DNA from: Candidatus Phosphitivorax anaerolimi
GTDB taxonomy: Bacteria > Desulfobacterota > Desulfomonilia > UBA1062
Length of the DNA: 64,000 nucleotides
Reading direction: 5' to 3'
Assembly: GCA_001896555.1 (NCBI GenBank)
Contig: MPOS01000025.1
Location: forward strand, 1 to 64,000
Positions 8,243 through 16,381 of the stretch are shown here, one piece after another (the stretch's first letter is position 1; every line of letters starts with the position of its first letter). Both the position numbers and the translations under genes were made by a program. Below the pieces are notes generated by a model. The model did not search any database, was not told the origin of the DNA, and worked only from the letters and a program-made list of their open reading frames with translations.

Positions 8243-8905
8243 ATGGCACGAGGTTCCGAGAAAAGAAAAGAAGAGACAAGAGAGAAAATCATCTCAGCCG
8301 CCTGCGAGCTCTTCAGTAAATACGGTTATCACAATACCCAGGTCATGGACATCGTCAAGGCTGTGGGGATGTCCGCCGGAACATTCTACAACCACTTCCT
8401 TGACAAGAAAGACCTCTATCGCCAGCTCACCCTACAGAGCCTGGAGAGCCTGAGGATCAATGTGAAGAAGATGCGCGAGCCGGTCGATATCTGGAATCCC
8501 AGTGCCAGGAGTCAGACCCTTCAGGAGATGTTCGACGCCATCTTTGATTACATCGACGCCAATCCCCAGCAGTTCATCATGCTCCTGCGCGGCGGATTCG
8601 GCGTGGATGAAGAGCTTGACGGAAACGTCTGGAACTATTTCCTGGGCTTTGCAGAAGACGCCGGAGAAGACATCCAGCGGTGGATGAACGAAGGAGTGAT
8701 CGAGGGGATAGACCCCATGTTTTTCGGCCATGCCTGCGTAGGGATGTGCATCCAGGCAATTCACAGCTACCTGATCGATAAGCGCAACACCCGTGAAGAG
8801 GTGATCGGCAACCTGATCAAGATGATCCTGGCCATGTTCGAGGCCTATCTCACAGAAGAAGGCCGCAGGGCACTCGAAGCAGGAGATATCCAAGCCACCT
8901 CCTGA
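8243..8905 (+). CDS. TetR/AcrR family regulator (paralogue 1)
   Basis: A 220-residue repressor. The N-terminal helix-turn-helix spans about residues 10-57 and includes AACELFSKYGYHNTQVMDIV and VGMSAGTFYNHF. The remaining ~160 residues are the helical ligand-binding and dimer domain. The start is supported by AGGAT 5 nt upstream. It is strikingly similar to the TetR at 13300: the recognition region is nearly identical and both contain LLRGGFGVDEELDG, so the two probably recognise related operators and ligands. It faces the large acyl-CoA operon beginning at 9528 and is divergent from the amino-acid transporter. Regulation of the 13-kb operon is the favoured inference. Confidence 0.9.
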   Translation: MARGSEKRKEETREKIISAACELFSKYGYHNTQVMDIVKAVGMSAGTFYNHFLDKKDLYRQLTLQSLESLRINVKKMREPVDIWNPSARSQTLQEMFDAIFDYIDANPQQFIMLLRGGFGVDEELDGNVWNYFLGFAEDAGEDIQRWMNEGVIEGIDPMFFGHACVGMCIQAIHSYLIDKRNTREEVIGNLIKMILAMFEAYLTEEGRRALEAGDIQATS

Positions 8906-9024
8906 CGGCCGGCCTACCCCTTGCGTTTCCTGAAAAATCCTGAAGAGATCGCCAACCAGAGCAGTTATCACTAGAGCACACGCCTTGGCGGGAAATTTTC
9001 ATGGCCCCTGGCATTACATGACCC

Positions 9025-9052
9025 TTGACATCAAGAAAGAAATAATTATTAT
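9025..9052 (+). promoter_or_regulatory. candidate sigma-70 promoter of the 13-kb operon
   Basis: TTGACA (9025-9030) and TATTAT (9047-9052) are separated by 16 bp in a very AT-rich patch; a second TATTAT lies at 9050-9055. Use of this promoter would give a leader of roughly 470 nt before the first gene at 9528. Within 8906-9527 I see only this promoter, the palindrome at 9071 and a REP-like element; no gene is supported. Confidence 0.55.
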
Positions 9053-9070
9053 TATTCGATAATGAGATTT

Positions 9071-9084
9071 CATTACAAGTAATG
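9071..9084. promoter_or_regulatory. candidate TetR operator CATTAC-AA-GTAATG
   Basis: A perfect 6+6 bp inverted repeat lies about 12-25 bp downstream of the predicted start of transcription, where a bound repressor would block the promoter. A matching half-site, CATTAC, is present at 9012-9017, just upstream of the -35 box. With two closely related TetR proteins flanking or inside the operon, this is the best operator candidate. Confidence 0.4.
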
Positions 9085-9277
9085 TACCCCGCACTCCGGG
9101 GATATGGGGAAGGTTTTCGCTGCATCTTGAGAGATTCGTCCGTACCACCATCCTGTAGGGAGCTTTGCACTCTGCTCGAGGGGGGAGTGTCCACGGCGCA
9201 TGGCAGAAAGTACGCATCAGAAGGGTCAGCAACATCAGAGGGATGCAGGTTTCAACAAGCATGAGCGGGCTCTGTGC

Positions 9278-9359
9278 GGGGTCAGGTCTCAACATATGGC
9301 ACTGGCAGTGCATATGTTGAAACATGACCCCATAACGGCTGACCTTGAGACCAGACCCC
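9278..9359. repeat. REP-like palindromic element
   Basis: A nested palindrome. The core CAACATATG-G-CACTG-G-CAGTG-CATATGTTG (9290-9319) is flanked by GGGGTCA (9278-9284) and TGACCCC (9325-9331). A further TTGAGACCAGACCCC (9345-9359) is the near-perfect reverse complement of GGGGTCAGGTCTCAA (9278-9292). GGGGTCAGGTCT-type ends are recalled from REP elements mobilised by IS200-like (RAYT) transposases. No transposase is present here. Confidence 0.55.
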
Positions 9360-9527
9360 ATGACTAATATCCCCAAGGATAATTACCACTTTCTAAGGAA
9401 CAGGCTGGAGAAAGTGGATTCGGGCAACAGCCCGGTGCACATATCCGGCGAAGAGGACCGGGCGTGCGTCCCCGGATTTGAGGTCTTTTGAGATCAACCA
9501 GAGGGCATGAGTTCGAACGGAGGTTTC

Positions 9528-10769
9528 ATGAACAAGGGTCTTGACTATCTTTTCGGTATAACCGCAGGAGACAGGGATGGAGATGCGCCGGGCGTGATAT
9601 CCCTGGCCCGGCAATGGGCCGCCAAAGAGGTGATCGGAAACAGGCTCGATTATCAACGAAACTATGCGGCCCTCTTCGAAGACAAGGCACGAGTGCTCGC
9701 CCTGAACATGGGCCTCCAGCGGCTTGCCATCCCTGTGGATCAGGGCGGGTTCGGGTGGCATGGACCCGACCATGCGGCTGACATAGCGGCTGTGCTTTCC
9801 GAGGTCGGCAGGGCCGACAGCTCAACCGGGGTCATCCTAGCCCTGAACTATGTCCTGTTCTCGGTTCTCACCCGCTTTTCCGAAGGAAGGCCGAGGCTTG
9901 TCGAGGCGGTGGCGACATCGTATCTTGAGGACGAGCTGAAAATCGCCTCCTGCATCCTGCCCGGACCTGGATCGGCGGGAGAGGAAACCCCGCTGTTCAA
10001 AGGCCGCTCGATCCTCGCGCGGGTCAAAGCCCATGAGAACGGATTTGTGATATCCGGTGCTGACTTACGTCCCTTTGCCGCAGGACTCAAGGCGGATCTG
10101 TTCCTTGTCGTATGCGCCGATGAAAGGGGCCGGCCCTGCATCGCCGTGGTTCCGGGAGATGCACCCGGGATCGAGCGCGGCCGAGGGTTGCTGACTACCG
10201 GCCTCAGCGTCCTTGCAAATGCCGATATCTCCTTTGTTGAAACGGAAATCAAGCAAGAGAACCTCATCCAAGGGCCTGAGGCCGTTCCCTTGCTCTTCAC
10301 CCTGCTCAATCTCTTTCTGGGCGGGGTGAGTCTGGGCGCAGGGATGAACTTCTTCGAGATTCTCCTCGACTGGAGCGACAGCCGGATCATCTGCGGATCC
10401 ACCCCGCTCAAAGAGAACCCGCTGTGCGCTTCCGTCCTCGCCGATGCAGCCGAGGAGATCGCCTGCTCACGGCTTCTCCTCGACGGCCTTGCCCGGCTCG
10501 TCTCACCCTGCAGGAGCGTGCAGCCGCTCGATACCGAGGGCCTGTATACCTATGCGGTGATGATCGGTGCAAGGGTCCAGCAGAGCATCATGCGGGCAAT
10601 CAACCGCGGCATGGAACTCATGGGCTCGGCAGGCTACGCCAAGGAATGGCATGCGGAAAAACACTGGCGCGATGTCAAGACCATTCAGTCGCTCCTGTGC
10701 GGCATGGGGGCCGAGGCCCCGGCAAAGATGGATACAGCCCGTTTCTTCTGCGACTGTAAGGAGATCTGA
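9528..10769 (+). CDS. acyl-CoA dehydrogenase-like flavoprotein 1
   Basis: A 413-residue member of the acyl-CoA dehydrogenase fold: an N-terminal helical domain, a middle beta-domain with GRSILARVKAHENGFVISGA, and a C-terminal four-helix bundle ending EKHWRDVKTIQSLLCGMG. I start at the ATG at 9528 because GGAGG sits 6 nt upstream; an upstream in-frame ATG at 9507 has none. The sequence is atypical. The middle-domain TEPxxGSD flavin/substrate motif is not evident, and the position of the usual YEGT, which supplies the catalytic Glu in short- and medium-chain enzymes, reads LCGM. It is 14 bp upstream of a second, more canonical homologue, so the two may form a hetero-oligomer. Substrate unknown. 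Confidence 0.8.
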   Translation: MNKGLDYLFGITAGDRDGDAPGVISLARQWAAKEVIGNRLDYQRNYAALFEDKARVLALNMGLQRLAIPVDQGGFGWHGPDHAADIAAVLSEVGRADSSTGVILALNYVLFSVLTRFSEGRPRLVEAVATSYLEDELKIASCILPGPGSAGEETPLFKGRSILARVKAHENGFVISGADLRPFAAGLKADLFLVVCADERGRPCIAVVPGDAPGIERGRGLLTTGLSVLANADISFVETEIKQENLIQGPEAVPLLFTLLNLFLGGVSLGAGMNFFEILLDWSDSRIICGSTPLKENPLCASVLADAAEEIACSRLLLDGLARLVSPCRSVQPLDTEGLYTYAVMIGARVQQSIMRAINRGMELMGSAGYAKEWHAEKHWRDVKTIQSLLCGMGAEAPAKMDTARFFCDCKEI

Positions 10770-10783
10770 AGAGGAGGGATGCC

Positions 10784-12058
10784 ATGGATCATTTCGACGA
10801 GTTTTCCCGGCCCCTGGAATACCTCTCTCCCATGGACAGGCACTTAAGGTCTGTTCTGAGAAGATTCATCGAGCAGGAAGTCATGCCTGTGAGGAGGCAA
10901 TATGACGAAGACTGGAAGGAGCACGCCCTGATAGAGCCTGCCTTCGACAGGCTCATGGGCGAGCTCGGTCTCCAGAAGGCCCTCTTCCCGCAGGAATACG
11001 GGGGATGGGGGATTGCCGGGTCGGACTATATCTTCCGCTTCGCATATCTGCTCTGCGAAGAGCTCGGCCGGGCGGATACGGGAATGGCCGTGGCCCTGGC
11101 GGTCACGTTCTGGCCCCTGCTGGTCATTCACCTTGAGCCCTATGTGAACAAACGGCTCATCGCCGAGTTCGCCCCCCTGTTCTGCGGCACGAACAAGGCA
11201 ATGTTCGCCGCCAATGCCATGACCGAGCCGCAGGGCGGCTCCGACATCGAGAACATGGGCCTGCTCAAGGGCAGGACCATCCGCACTACGGCCCGGTTGG
11301 AAGGCGATGAATGGGTCATCAACGGGCACAAGCTCTGGCCCACCAATTCGGGCGGGGTTGCCAGGCTGTTCGGTGTGCCCTGCACCACCCGGCCCGGGTC
11401 TTCGGATATCGACGATTTCGCCTTCATCTTTGTGCCGGCCGATGCGAAGGGCGTCACCCAGGGAGGGCCCTATGAAAAGTCGGGCATGGCGGCCGACAAG
11501 AACGGCGACATCTGGTTCGACGACGTCCGGGTGCCTGTGTGGTACCGGGCGCACGGCCCGGGAAGAGATGCCGAGGCCTTCTACCAGCTCATCCCCTTCG
11601 GCCAGGTGGCAAGCATAGCGTTTCTGACCGGCGCCATGATGAACATGTACGAGCGCCTGTATGAGTTCGTGTCCACGCGGACCTACCGCAACAGGCCCCT
11701 CAAGGAAAACCCGGCCGTGGCAGGCATCATCGGCCGGATCGCAGGCGACATCGACATCTGCAGAATCCTCGGCCACGAGGCCGCCATGATGGGCGATAGG
11801 AGAAACACGCCCTATGGCCTGCCGCTCATCTCTGAAGAGCTGGTGGGCAAGATCCGCAACATCAAGGACTTTGTTTCGGACAGGGCTGTGGAAAACCTTG
11901 GGAAGGTTATGGATGTCCTGGGCTGCTACGGCCCTGACCGTGACTGGGACATTGAGAAACACTGGCGCGACATAAAGATCATCCAGCTCTGGATGGGCGG
12001 CAAGCAGCTCTGCCAGATGGAATCCGCCCGTTACTTCTTCAACTGCGAGACCCTGTAG
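10784..12058 (+). CDS. acyl-CoA dehydrogenase-like flavoprotein 2
   Basis: A 424-residue acyl-CoA dehydrogenase homologue, more canonical than its neighbour. An N-terminal helical domain includes LFPQEYGGWGIAG. The middle domain carries AMTEPQGGSDIENM, the conserved flavin and substrate loop, and DEWVINGHKLWPTNSGG. The C-terminal bundle ends DIEKHWRDIKIIQLWMGGKQL. The YEGT position with the catalytic Glu reads WMGG, and no Glu stands at the alternative helix-G site in IPFGQVASIAFLTG. It could therefore use another base, as described for alicyclic acyl-CoA dehydrogenases of benzoate degraders, or have lost activity. It has a GAGGAGGGATGCC ribosome site and lies in the large operon. Confidence 0.85.
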   Translation: MDHFDEFSRPLEYLSPMDRHLRSVLRRFIEQEVMPVRRQYDEDWKEHALIEPAFDRLMGELGLQKALFPQEYGGWGIAGSDYIFRFAYLLCEELGRADTGMAVALAVTFWPLLVIHLEPYVNKRLIAEFAPLFCGTNKAMFAANAMTEPQGGSDIENMGLLKGRTIRTTARLEGDEWVINGHKLWPTNSGGVARLFGVPCTTRPGSSDIDDFAFIFVPADAKGVTQGGPYEKSGMAADKNGDIWFDDVRVPVWYRAHGPGRDAEAFYQLIPFGQVASIAFLTGAMMNMYERLYEFVSTRTYRNRPLKENPAVAGIIGRIAGDIDICRILGHEAAMMGDRRNTPYGLPLISEELVGKIRNIKDFVSDRAVENLGKVMDVLGCYGPDRDWDIEKHWRDIKIIQLWMGGKQLCQMESARYFFNCETL

Positions 12059-12069
12059 GGAGGAAGAGC

Positions 12070-12507
12070 ATGAACAGACATCCAAACCGGGGACTCATGG
12101 ATCTGGGGAGCAGGATCCTGGACACACTCCTCTCAAACACCGCCTTCAAGGACGAGCTCAAGTCCCTGCTCAGGAACATCGACCCGGAAAACAGCCCCCG
12201 GCTCGTCCGGACGTTCCTGGAAAAAGACCCGGAGGTCCCGCTCGCAATCGTGTGCACACTGCCCGCAATCACCAACTGCTTCATCAAGGCGGCTGAGGAG
12301 TTCCTGACCCGGATTCAGAACCAGTACCCCCCTGCCCTCCTCCAAAGTTTCGCCCGGTCCATGCTGCAGGAGGTCGACCGTGAATCGCTCACCCGCGTGG
12401 CGGCCCTGGCAAAACAGCTCGGTGAAGATCTTTCGCCCGTAGTGAATGAGGTGTTTGGTCCACCTGTGCCGGAAAGAAAACCAGAGGATCAGGAGGTGAT
12501 GTCATGA
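12070..12507 (+). CDS. helical-repeat protein A, unrecognised family
   Basis: A 145-residue soluble, almost entirely helical protein of no family I recognise. It contains one copy of a ~70-residue motif shared with the next gene and with 13959-15251. Part one is EKDPEVPLAIVCTLPAITNC, part two is YPPALLQSFARSMLQEVDRE plus SLTRV. The pattern is (D/N)PE-hydrophobic, then PA-x2-N-x2-I(R/K), then YPP-x-LL-x2-F-x2-S-x3-E(I/V)D. There is no Cys cluster, signal or membrane segment. It has a GGGAGGAAGAGC ribosome site and overlaps the next gene as ATGA. A scaffold or subunit-docking role within the operon's complex is only an inference. Confidence 0.75.
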   Translation: MNRHPNRGLMDLGSRILDTLLSNTAFKDELKSLLRNIDPENSPRLVRTFLEKDPEVPLAIVCTLPAITNCFIKAAEEFLTRIQNQYPPALLQSFARSMLQEVDRESLTRVAALAKQLGEDLSPVVNEVFGPPVPERKPEDQEVMS

Positions 12508-13160
12508 AGGCACCGCAACAAACCCGAGATCAGGGAGGGATTCTGCAGGAGCTTCTGAGGACTCCTGTGTTCAAGGACATCCTCCGGAGCGCGCTCACCT
12601 CGGTCAGACACGCAGACGGCAGGACGGCGATAAGGACGGTAACCGGCCAGGACCCTGAGGTGTTCCTGAGCCTTGCGGCCGCGACCCCTGCAGCCGTGAA
12701 CCTCCTCATCCGATCCATGGCCGAGCTCGGCAGGCAGATGAATACCCGGTATTCCCCGGAAATCCTCACCGTGTTCATGGAAAGCCTGGTCCGAGAGATC
12801 GACGCCGGCTCGCTTCATGAGTGCAAAACGGTGTGGAAGGATCTGCTGGCCTCACTGTGGGCTGCCTCTCCCGGTACGCGCAGGGCCCTCTTGGATGCAA
12901 TCCTTTCGAAGGGCCCGGATATCTGCGCACAGGCCATCAACGGCCTGTCCCGCTCGATCAATGCCCTGGAGCGGGACAGGCCCGGCTCGATCAACTCGTT
13001 CCTGTCACAGACCCTTGCGCAGATCGACAGGGACGAATGGTCCGAGGCGTCACAGCGCATGGCCGGTGCCCTCATGGACCAGAAATGGGGCGTGCTTTCG
13101 TGGTCGTGGCGGCTGCTCAAGGGCAGGCTCCGCAAGCGATTCAGAGAGGAGAGGACATGA
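12504..13160 (+). CDS. helical-repeat protein B, unrecognised family
   Basis: A 218-residue helical protein with about two copies of the operon-specific motif. Copy one has GQDPEVFLSLAAATPAAVNL, then YSPEILTVFMESLVREIDAG. Copy two is more diverged: KGPDICAQAINGLSRSINAL, then SINSFLSQTLAQIDRDEWSE. The C-terminus ends in a strongly basic tail (LKGRLRKRFREERT) that could bind nucleic acid, acidic protein or lipid headgroups. It overlaps the preceding gene (ATGA at 12504) and the following micro-ORF (ATGA at 13157). Paralogy with proteins A and C is seen by eye. No known domain was recognised. Confidence 0.75.
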   Translation: MKAPQQTRDQGGILQELLRTPVFKDILRSALTSVRHADGRTAIRTVTGQDPEVFLSLAAATPAAVNLLIRSMAELGRQMNTRYSPEILTVFMESLVREIDAGSLHECKTVWKDLLASLWAASPGTRRALLDAILSKGPDICAQAINGLSRSINALERDRPGSINSFLSQTLAQIDRDEWSEASQRMAGALMDQKWGVLSWSWRLLKGRLRKRFREERT

Positions 13161-13303
13161 GGGAATCCCGGGCTGTTCTCACTCGTGTTCTTTCTCTCTG
13201 TTCGGCTGCATCGAGGCCGTACCGGGCGATTCGCGGCGGAACAGGGCAGGCTCCGGCTGGCGAACTCCCGTGCTCATCCCGGGAGAACTGGAGGTGCCCG
13301 TGA
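13157..13303 (+). CDS. 48-residue micro-ORF coupling helical protein B to TetR2
   Basis: This short frame starts with an ATGA overlap on the previous gene's stop (13157-13160), has GAGGAGAGGAC immediately upstream, and ends with TGA (13301-13303) overlapping the TetR GTG start at 13300. It encodes a basic, Arg/Ser/Cys-rich 48-residue peptide (MRESRAVLTRVLSLCSAAS at its start). The peptide sequence does not look like a stable fold. Its main role may be to carry ribosomes across the gap and couple TetR translation to the operon. Confidence 0.4.
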   Translation: MRESRAVLTRVLSLCSAASRPYRAIRGGTGQAPAGELPCSSRENWRCP

Positions 13304-13959
13304 CCAGGCTCTCGGAGATCAAACGGCAGTATACCCGCAAGGCCATCATCGGGGCGGCCGGGGAGCTCTTCAGCCTGCACGGCTATCACAACACCCAGGT
13401 CATGGACATCGTCAGGGCCGTGGGGATGTCAGCCGGAACATTCTACCACTACTTCAAGAACAAACGTGATCTCTTCGACCAGATCACCCGTGAGAGCTTC
13501 GAGGACCTGCGGCTGAGGATCAGGAGGCTCAGGGAGCCGCTCAACATCTGGGATCGCCGCGACCGCAGGGCTAAGCTCAAGGAGACGTTCACGGAATATT
13601 TCAACTACATCGACAGCCACAGGCAGCAGTTTCTCATCCTGCTCCGGGGCGGCTTCGGCGTGGACGAGGAGCTGGACGGCGATGTCTGGAGCTACTACAG
13701 AGGCATTGCCCTGGACCTTGCAGAAGATCTCCATACCTGGATCGACATCGGGATCATCGAGGGACTGAAGCCGCTTACCGTGTCCTTTGCCGTGGTCGGC
13801 ATGGCGATGCACCTGGGTCACAGCTATCTCATGGAGCATACCATCACCCGTGAAGACGCCATAGAAACCCTGACTTCCATGTGCATGGCCGTGTTCGACT
13901 CGCACATGACCGAGGCCGGGAGAAAGGCCCTCACCGAGCTGAAAACAGAGGAGGACTGA
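13300..13959 (+). CDS. TetR/AcrR family regulator (paralogue 2), inside the operon
   Basis: A 219-residue TetR repressor closely related to the one at 8243. The helix-turn-helix (AAGELFSLHGYHNTQVMDIV, VGMSAGTFYHYF) is almost identical in the recognition helix, and the ligand domain shares LLRGGFGVDEELDG. I use the GTG at 13300, which has GGAGG 5 nt upstream; a second in-frame GTG at 13294 is possible. The frame is open far upstream, but that part overlaps helical protein B in another frame and is a shadow. Its position inside the operon suggests autoregulation in response to a pathway acyl-CoA. The stop shares a base with the next start. Confidence 0.88.
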   Translation: MTRLSEIKRQYTRKAIIGAAGELFSLHGYHNTQVMDIVRAVGMSAGTFYHYFKNKRDLFDQITRESFEDLRLRIRRLREPLNIWDRRDRRAKLKETFTEYFNYIDSHRQQFLILLRGGFGVDEELDGDVWSYYRGIALDLAEDLHTWIDIGIIEGLKPLTVSFAVVGMAMHLGHSYLMEHTITREDAIETLTSMCMAVFDSHMTEAGRKALTELKTEED

Positions 13960-15251
13960 TGGACAGGGAAACCACGACTCAGCACAACCGGATAGAGGAA
14001 CTGGCTGTACGGATCGTGAGCGATTCGCTGCGCAGCGCCGGGCTCAGGCGCCTGGCCCTCTCCGTGGCCGACACCCTGGTACAGGGGTGGTCGCAGGGCA
14101 GGCCCCTGAAGCTCACACTTACCGGTCCGCTTCGCAGGCTGATAGCATGGGGCATGAAATCGGATGGAAAAGCAGCGCCGGGGACGTTCCCCGCAGATCT
14201 GGGAAAGCTGATCACTGCCTGGTCGACCCGGGTGAGCGCCGATCATGCCGAAGATCCCGCATGCCATGCACGAGCCCGCGAGAACTCCATCCGCACATTC
14301 GTGGAAAACACCGACTTCGGAGAGGTCTGCGGGATGATGCAGGGCTCACAGGAGTGCGTGGTAAAGACTGTCGAGATCTTCAACGAACAGCTCTGGAAAT
14401 ACCCGGCCAAGGTAGCGAGCATCCTCGGTGCTGTCCTGGCCGCGGTGAATACCTCGATACGGGCACTGCGCGAGCTCCTGCGTCCGGTGGAGAAGAACGT
14501 GGGCCCGGACCTGCTGGCCGACCTCATCCTCTCACTCCTGAAAGGAATCGATGCCCGCAGCGCGGGTGAGCTGTCCAACTCGGCCCTCGAGCTCTTGCGC
14601 AGGATCCATACCGGGAGCCTCCTGCTTGGCAGGGCGGGCAGGCCCCTGTTCCAGGTCTACCTCACCGAGCTCCTCAAGGATGCTGGTCCGCAGATCGACC
14701 CCCAACTCCTGGGCAAGGCCTGCATTGCCCTGGCCGAGGACCGTCAATCCGTGAGCAATGCGCTGGCCGATGCCCTTCAGGAAAACCCTGAGCTTGCCCT
14801 CGCCCTGGTCTCGGCCCTGGGTGCGGCAAAGAACTCTGCAATCAGGTCCCGGGTCCACAAACTCAAGGTCCTGTCCTCCCTCGATCCAGAGCGACTGAAC
14901 CAGGCCCTGGCCCGGGCAGGGTCGGATTTCGATACCTTCGAGGCAGCGGAGGTCGTGAACGCCCTTTTCCAGCTCATCAACCGTCTCCATGATACGAACC
15001 CCGACCTCTTTGCTGCTGTGGCGCGAAGCGTGGCCGACTCGCTCGACCCGCATGAGATCAGGCAGACCCTTCAGTGGCTCGTGCCGGAGCTGCTCGATGC
15101 CTTCCGGCCCGTGCTGGTGGAGGTCATGCCCCTAATCATCAGCGGCCTGTGTGAGATGATCAGTCCGGATGGCGGATACACAAACCCAGAACATGAACAG
15201 GCGATCCACCGCCTGAAAGCGACCCTGGGAACCACAGGGGGTGAATCATGA
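13959..15251 (+). CDS. helical-repeat protein C, large member of the unrecognised family
   Basis: A 456-residue protein that is nearly all helix and built from at least three repeats of the motif seen in proteins A and B. Examples are YPAKVASILGAVLAAVNTSI followed by VGPDLLADLILSLLKGIDAR, and ENPELALALVSALGAAKNSA followed by NPDLFAAVARSVADSLDPHE. The unit length (~70 residues) and the alternating pattern suggest an alpha-solenoid. There are no membrane segments, and only five Cys residues, none arranged as a metal motif. The start overlaps the TetR stop by one base, and the stop overlaps the next start as ATGA. Association with the HgdA/B/C-like enzymes next to it is inferred from position. 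No family was recognised. Confidence 0.75.
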   Translation: MDRETTTQHNRIEELAVRIVSDSLRSAGLRRLALSVADTLVQGWSQGRPLKLTLTGPLRRLIAWGMKSDGKAAPGTFPADLGKLITAWSTRVSADHAEDPACHARARENSIRTFVENTDFGEVCGMMQGSQECVVKTVEIFNEQLWKYPAKVASILGAVLAAVNTSIRALRELLRPVEKNVGPDLLADLILSLLKGIDARSAGELSNSALELLRRIHTGSLLLGRAGRPLFQVYLTELLKDAGPQIDPQLLGKACIALAEDRQSVSNALADALQENPELALALVSALGAAKNSAIRSRVHKLKVLSSLDPERLNQALARAGSDFDTFEAAEVVNALFQLINRLHDTNPDLFAAVARSVADSLDPHEIRQTLQWLVPELLDAFRPVLVEVMPLIISGLCEMISPDGGYTNPEHEQAIHRLKATLGTTGGES

Positions 15252-16381
15252 TGGAAGAGATGAGAGAGGCAGCCCGCGCCCTGTATCATCCCCTTGTGCG
15301 GAAGTGGAAAGAGGCAGGCAAGACCGTGATCGGATATCCCTGCACCTTCGTTCCCGAGGAGATCATCCACGCTGCAGGCATGCTGCCCTACCGGATGCGC
15401 GGCATCGGCACCACCTCGCTCTCTATCGGAGACACCTACTTCGGACCAGTGATCTGCAGCCTTCCCAAGTGCATGCTCCAGCTTGCTGGCGAGCATGCTT
15501 ACGGATTTCTCGACGGCGTGATCATCACCAACGGGTGCGATTCCATGCGCAGGCTCAACGAGTGCTGGCGAAAAGCAGGAGAGGACATACCTGGAATACT
15601 TCCCGGATATTTCCACTACTTCGGGGTTCCCCACAAGGCTGCGAGCTACAGCTATGAATGGTACGAGGAAGAGATACGGGAGCTCATCAAGAGCTTGGAA
15701 GAGCACTTCGGCGTGAAGGTGACGGAAAAGGCGCTGAGAAAATCTATCAGGCTCTATAACGAATCCCGAAGACTCCTCCAGAAGCTCGATGATCTCAGGT
15801 CGGGCACAGAGGCGCGCATGACCGGAGAAGATGCGCTCACCGTGATCCTGGCAGGCTCCGCCATGCCCAGGGAAGAATACACCGCCCTGCTCAAAACACT
15901 CCTCAAGGATCTGAAAAAAGCCCTGCCTATCGACAAAGGCAGAAAACGTCTCATGCTGGTGGGCAGCTCCAATGACGACCCAGAGTTCGTACGGCTGATC
16001 GAAGACTCCGGCGCCCTCGTCGTGGCCGACAGTCTGTGCTTTGGCTCGCGGTCATACGAAGATCTGACCAACGAAGAGGGAGACCCGGTTGCGTCACTCT
16101 CGCGGAGATACCTGAATCAGTGCCGCTGCCCCCGCATGTTCGGCTGTTACCAGGACCGGCTTTCCCTCATCCTGGACAAGGCGGAAAAGGCCCGGGTGGA
16201 CGGTGTGATCCTACAGAACATCAGGTTCTGCGACCTCCACGGGTCGGAAAACGGCATCTTCGAGCGCGACCTTGAGGCCAGGGGCATCCCCTGCATGCGG
16301 ATGGAGCGCGAATACGGCCCCCTGGTGGAGACCGGCAGGATCCGCATGCGGATCGACGCCTTCCTTGAGAGGATCGCATGA
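15248..16381 (+). CDS. 2-hydroxyacyl-CoA dehydratase / benzoyl-CoA reductase family, HgdB-like subunit
   Basis: A 377-residue iron-sulfur subunit; HgdB proteins are about 380 residues. Family landmarks are in place: GYPCTFVPEEIIHAAGMLPY (Cys32), CSLPKCM (Cys70, Cys75), ITNGCDSMRRL (Cys97), ADSLCFGSR (Cys264) and NIRFCDLHGSENGIFE (Cys328). In this family such cysteines hold a [4Fe-4S] or double-cubane cluster, which receives an electron from an ATP-driven activase and passes it to an acyl-CoA. It has ATGA overlaps with the gene before and with the micro-ORF after. It is the only short subunit here, against two long partners. Whether the reaction is dehydration, ring reduction or something else cannot be decided from sequence. 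Confidence 0.88.
   Translation: MMEEMREAARALYHPLVRKWKEAGKTVIGYPCTFVPEEIIHAAGMLPYRMRGIGTTSLSIGDTYFGPVICSLPKCMLQLAGEHAYGFLDGVIITNGCDSMRRLNECWRKAGEDIPGILPGYFHYFGVPHKAASYSYEWYEEEIRELIKSLEEHFGVKVTEKALRKSIRLYNESRRLLQKLDDLRSGTEARMTGEDALTVILAGSAMPREEYTALLKTLLKDLKKALPIDKGRKRLMLVGSSNDDPEFVRLIEDSGALVVADSLCFGSRSYEDLTNEEGDPVASLSRRYLNQCRCPRMFGCYQDRLSLILDKAEKARVDGVILQNIRFCDLHGSENGIFERDLEARGIPCMRMEREYGPLVETGRIRMRIDAFLERIA

Noticed and set aside
10844-12085. 413-codon minus-strand open frame opposite acyl-CoA dehydrogenase 2
   Set aside because: It is antisense shadow of a gene with strong motifs; no domain pattern and no start signal.
12817-13299. Long N-terminal extension of the second TetR gene
   Set aside because: It overlaps helical-repeat protein B in another frame and is Arg/Ser/Pro-rich; a proper ribosome site and the paralogue's length support the GTG at 13300.
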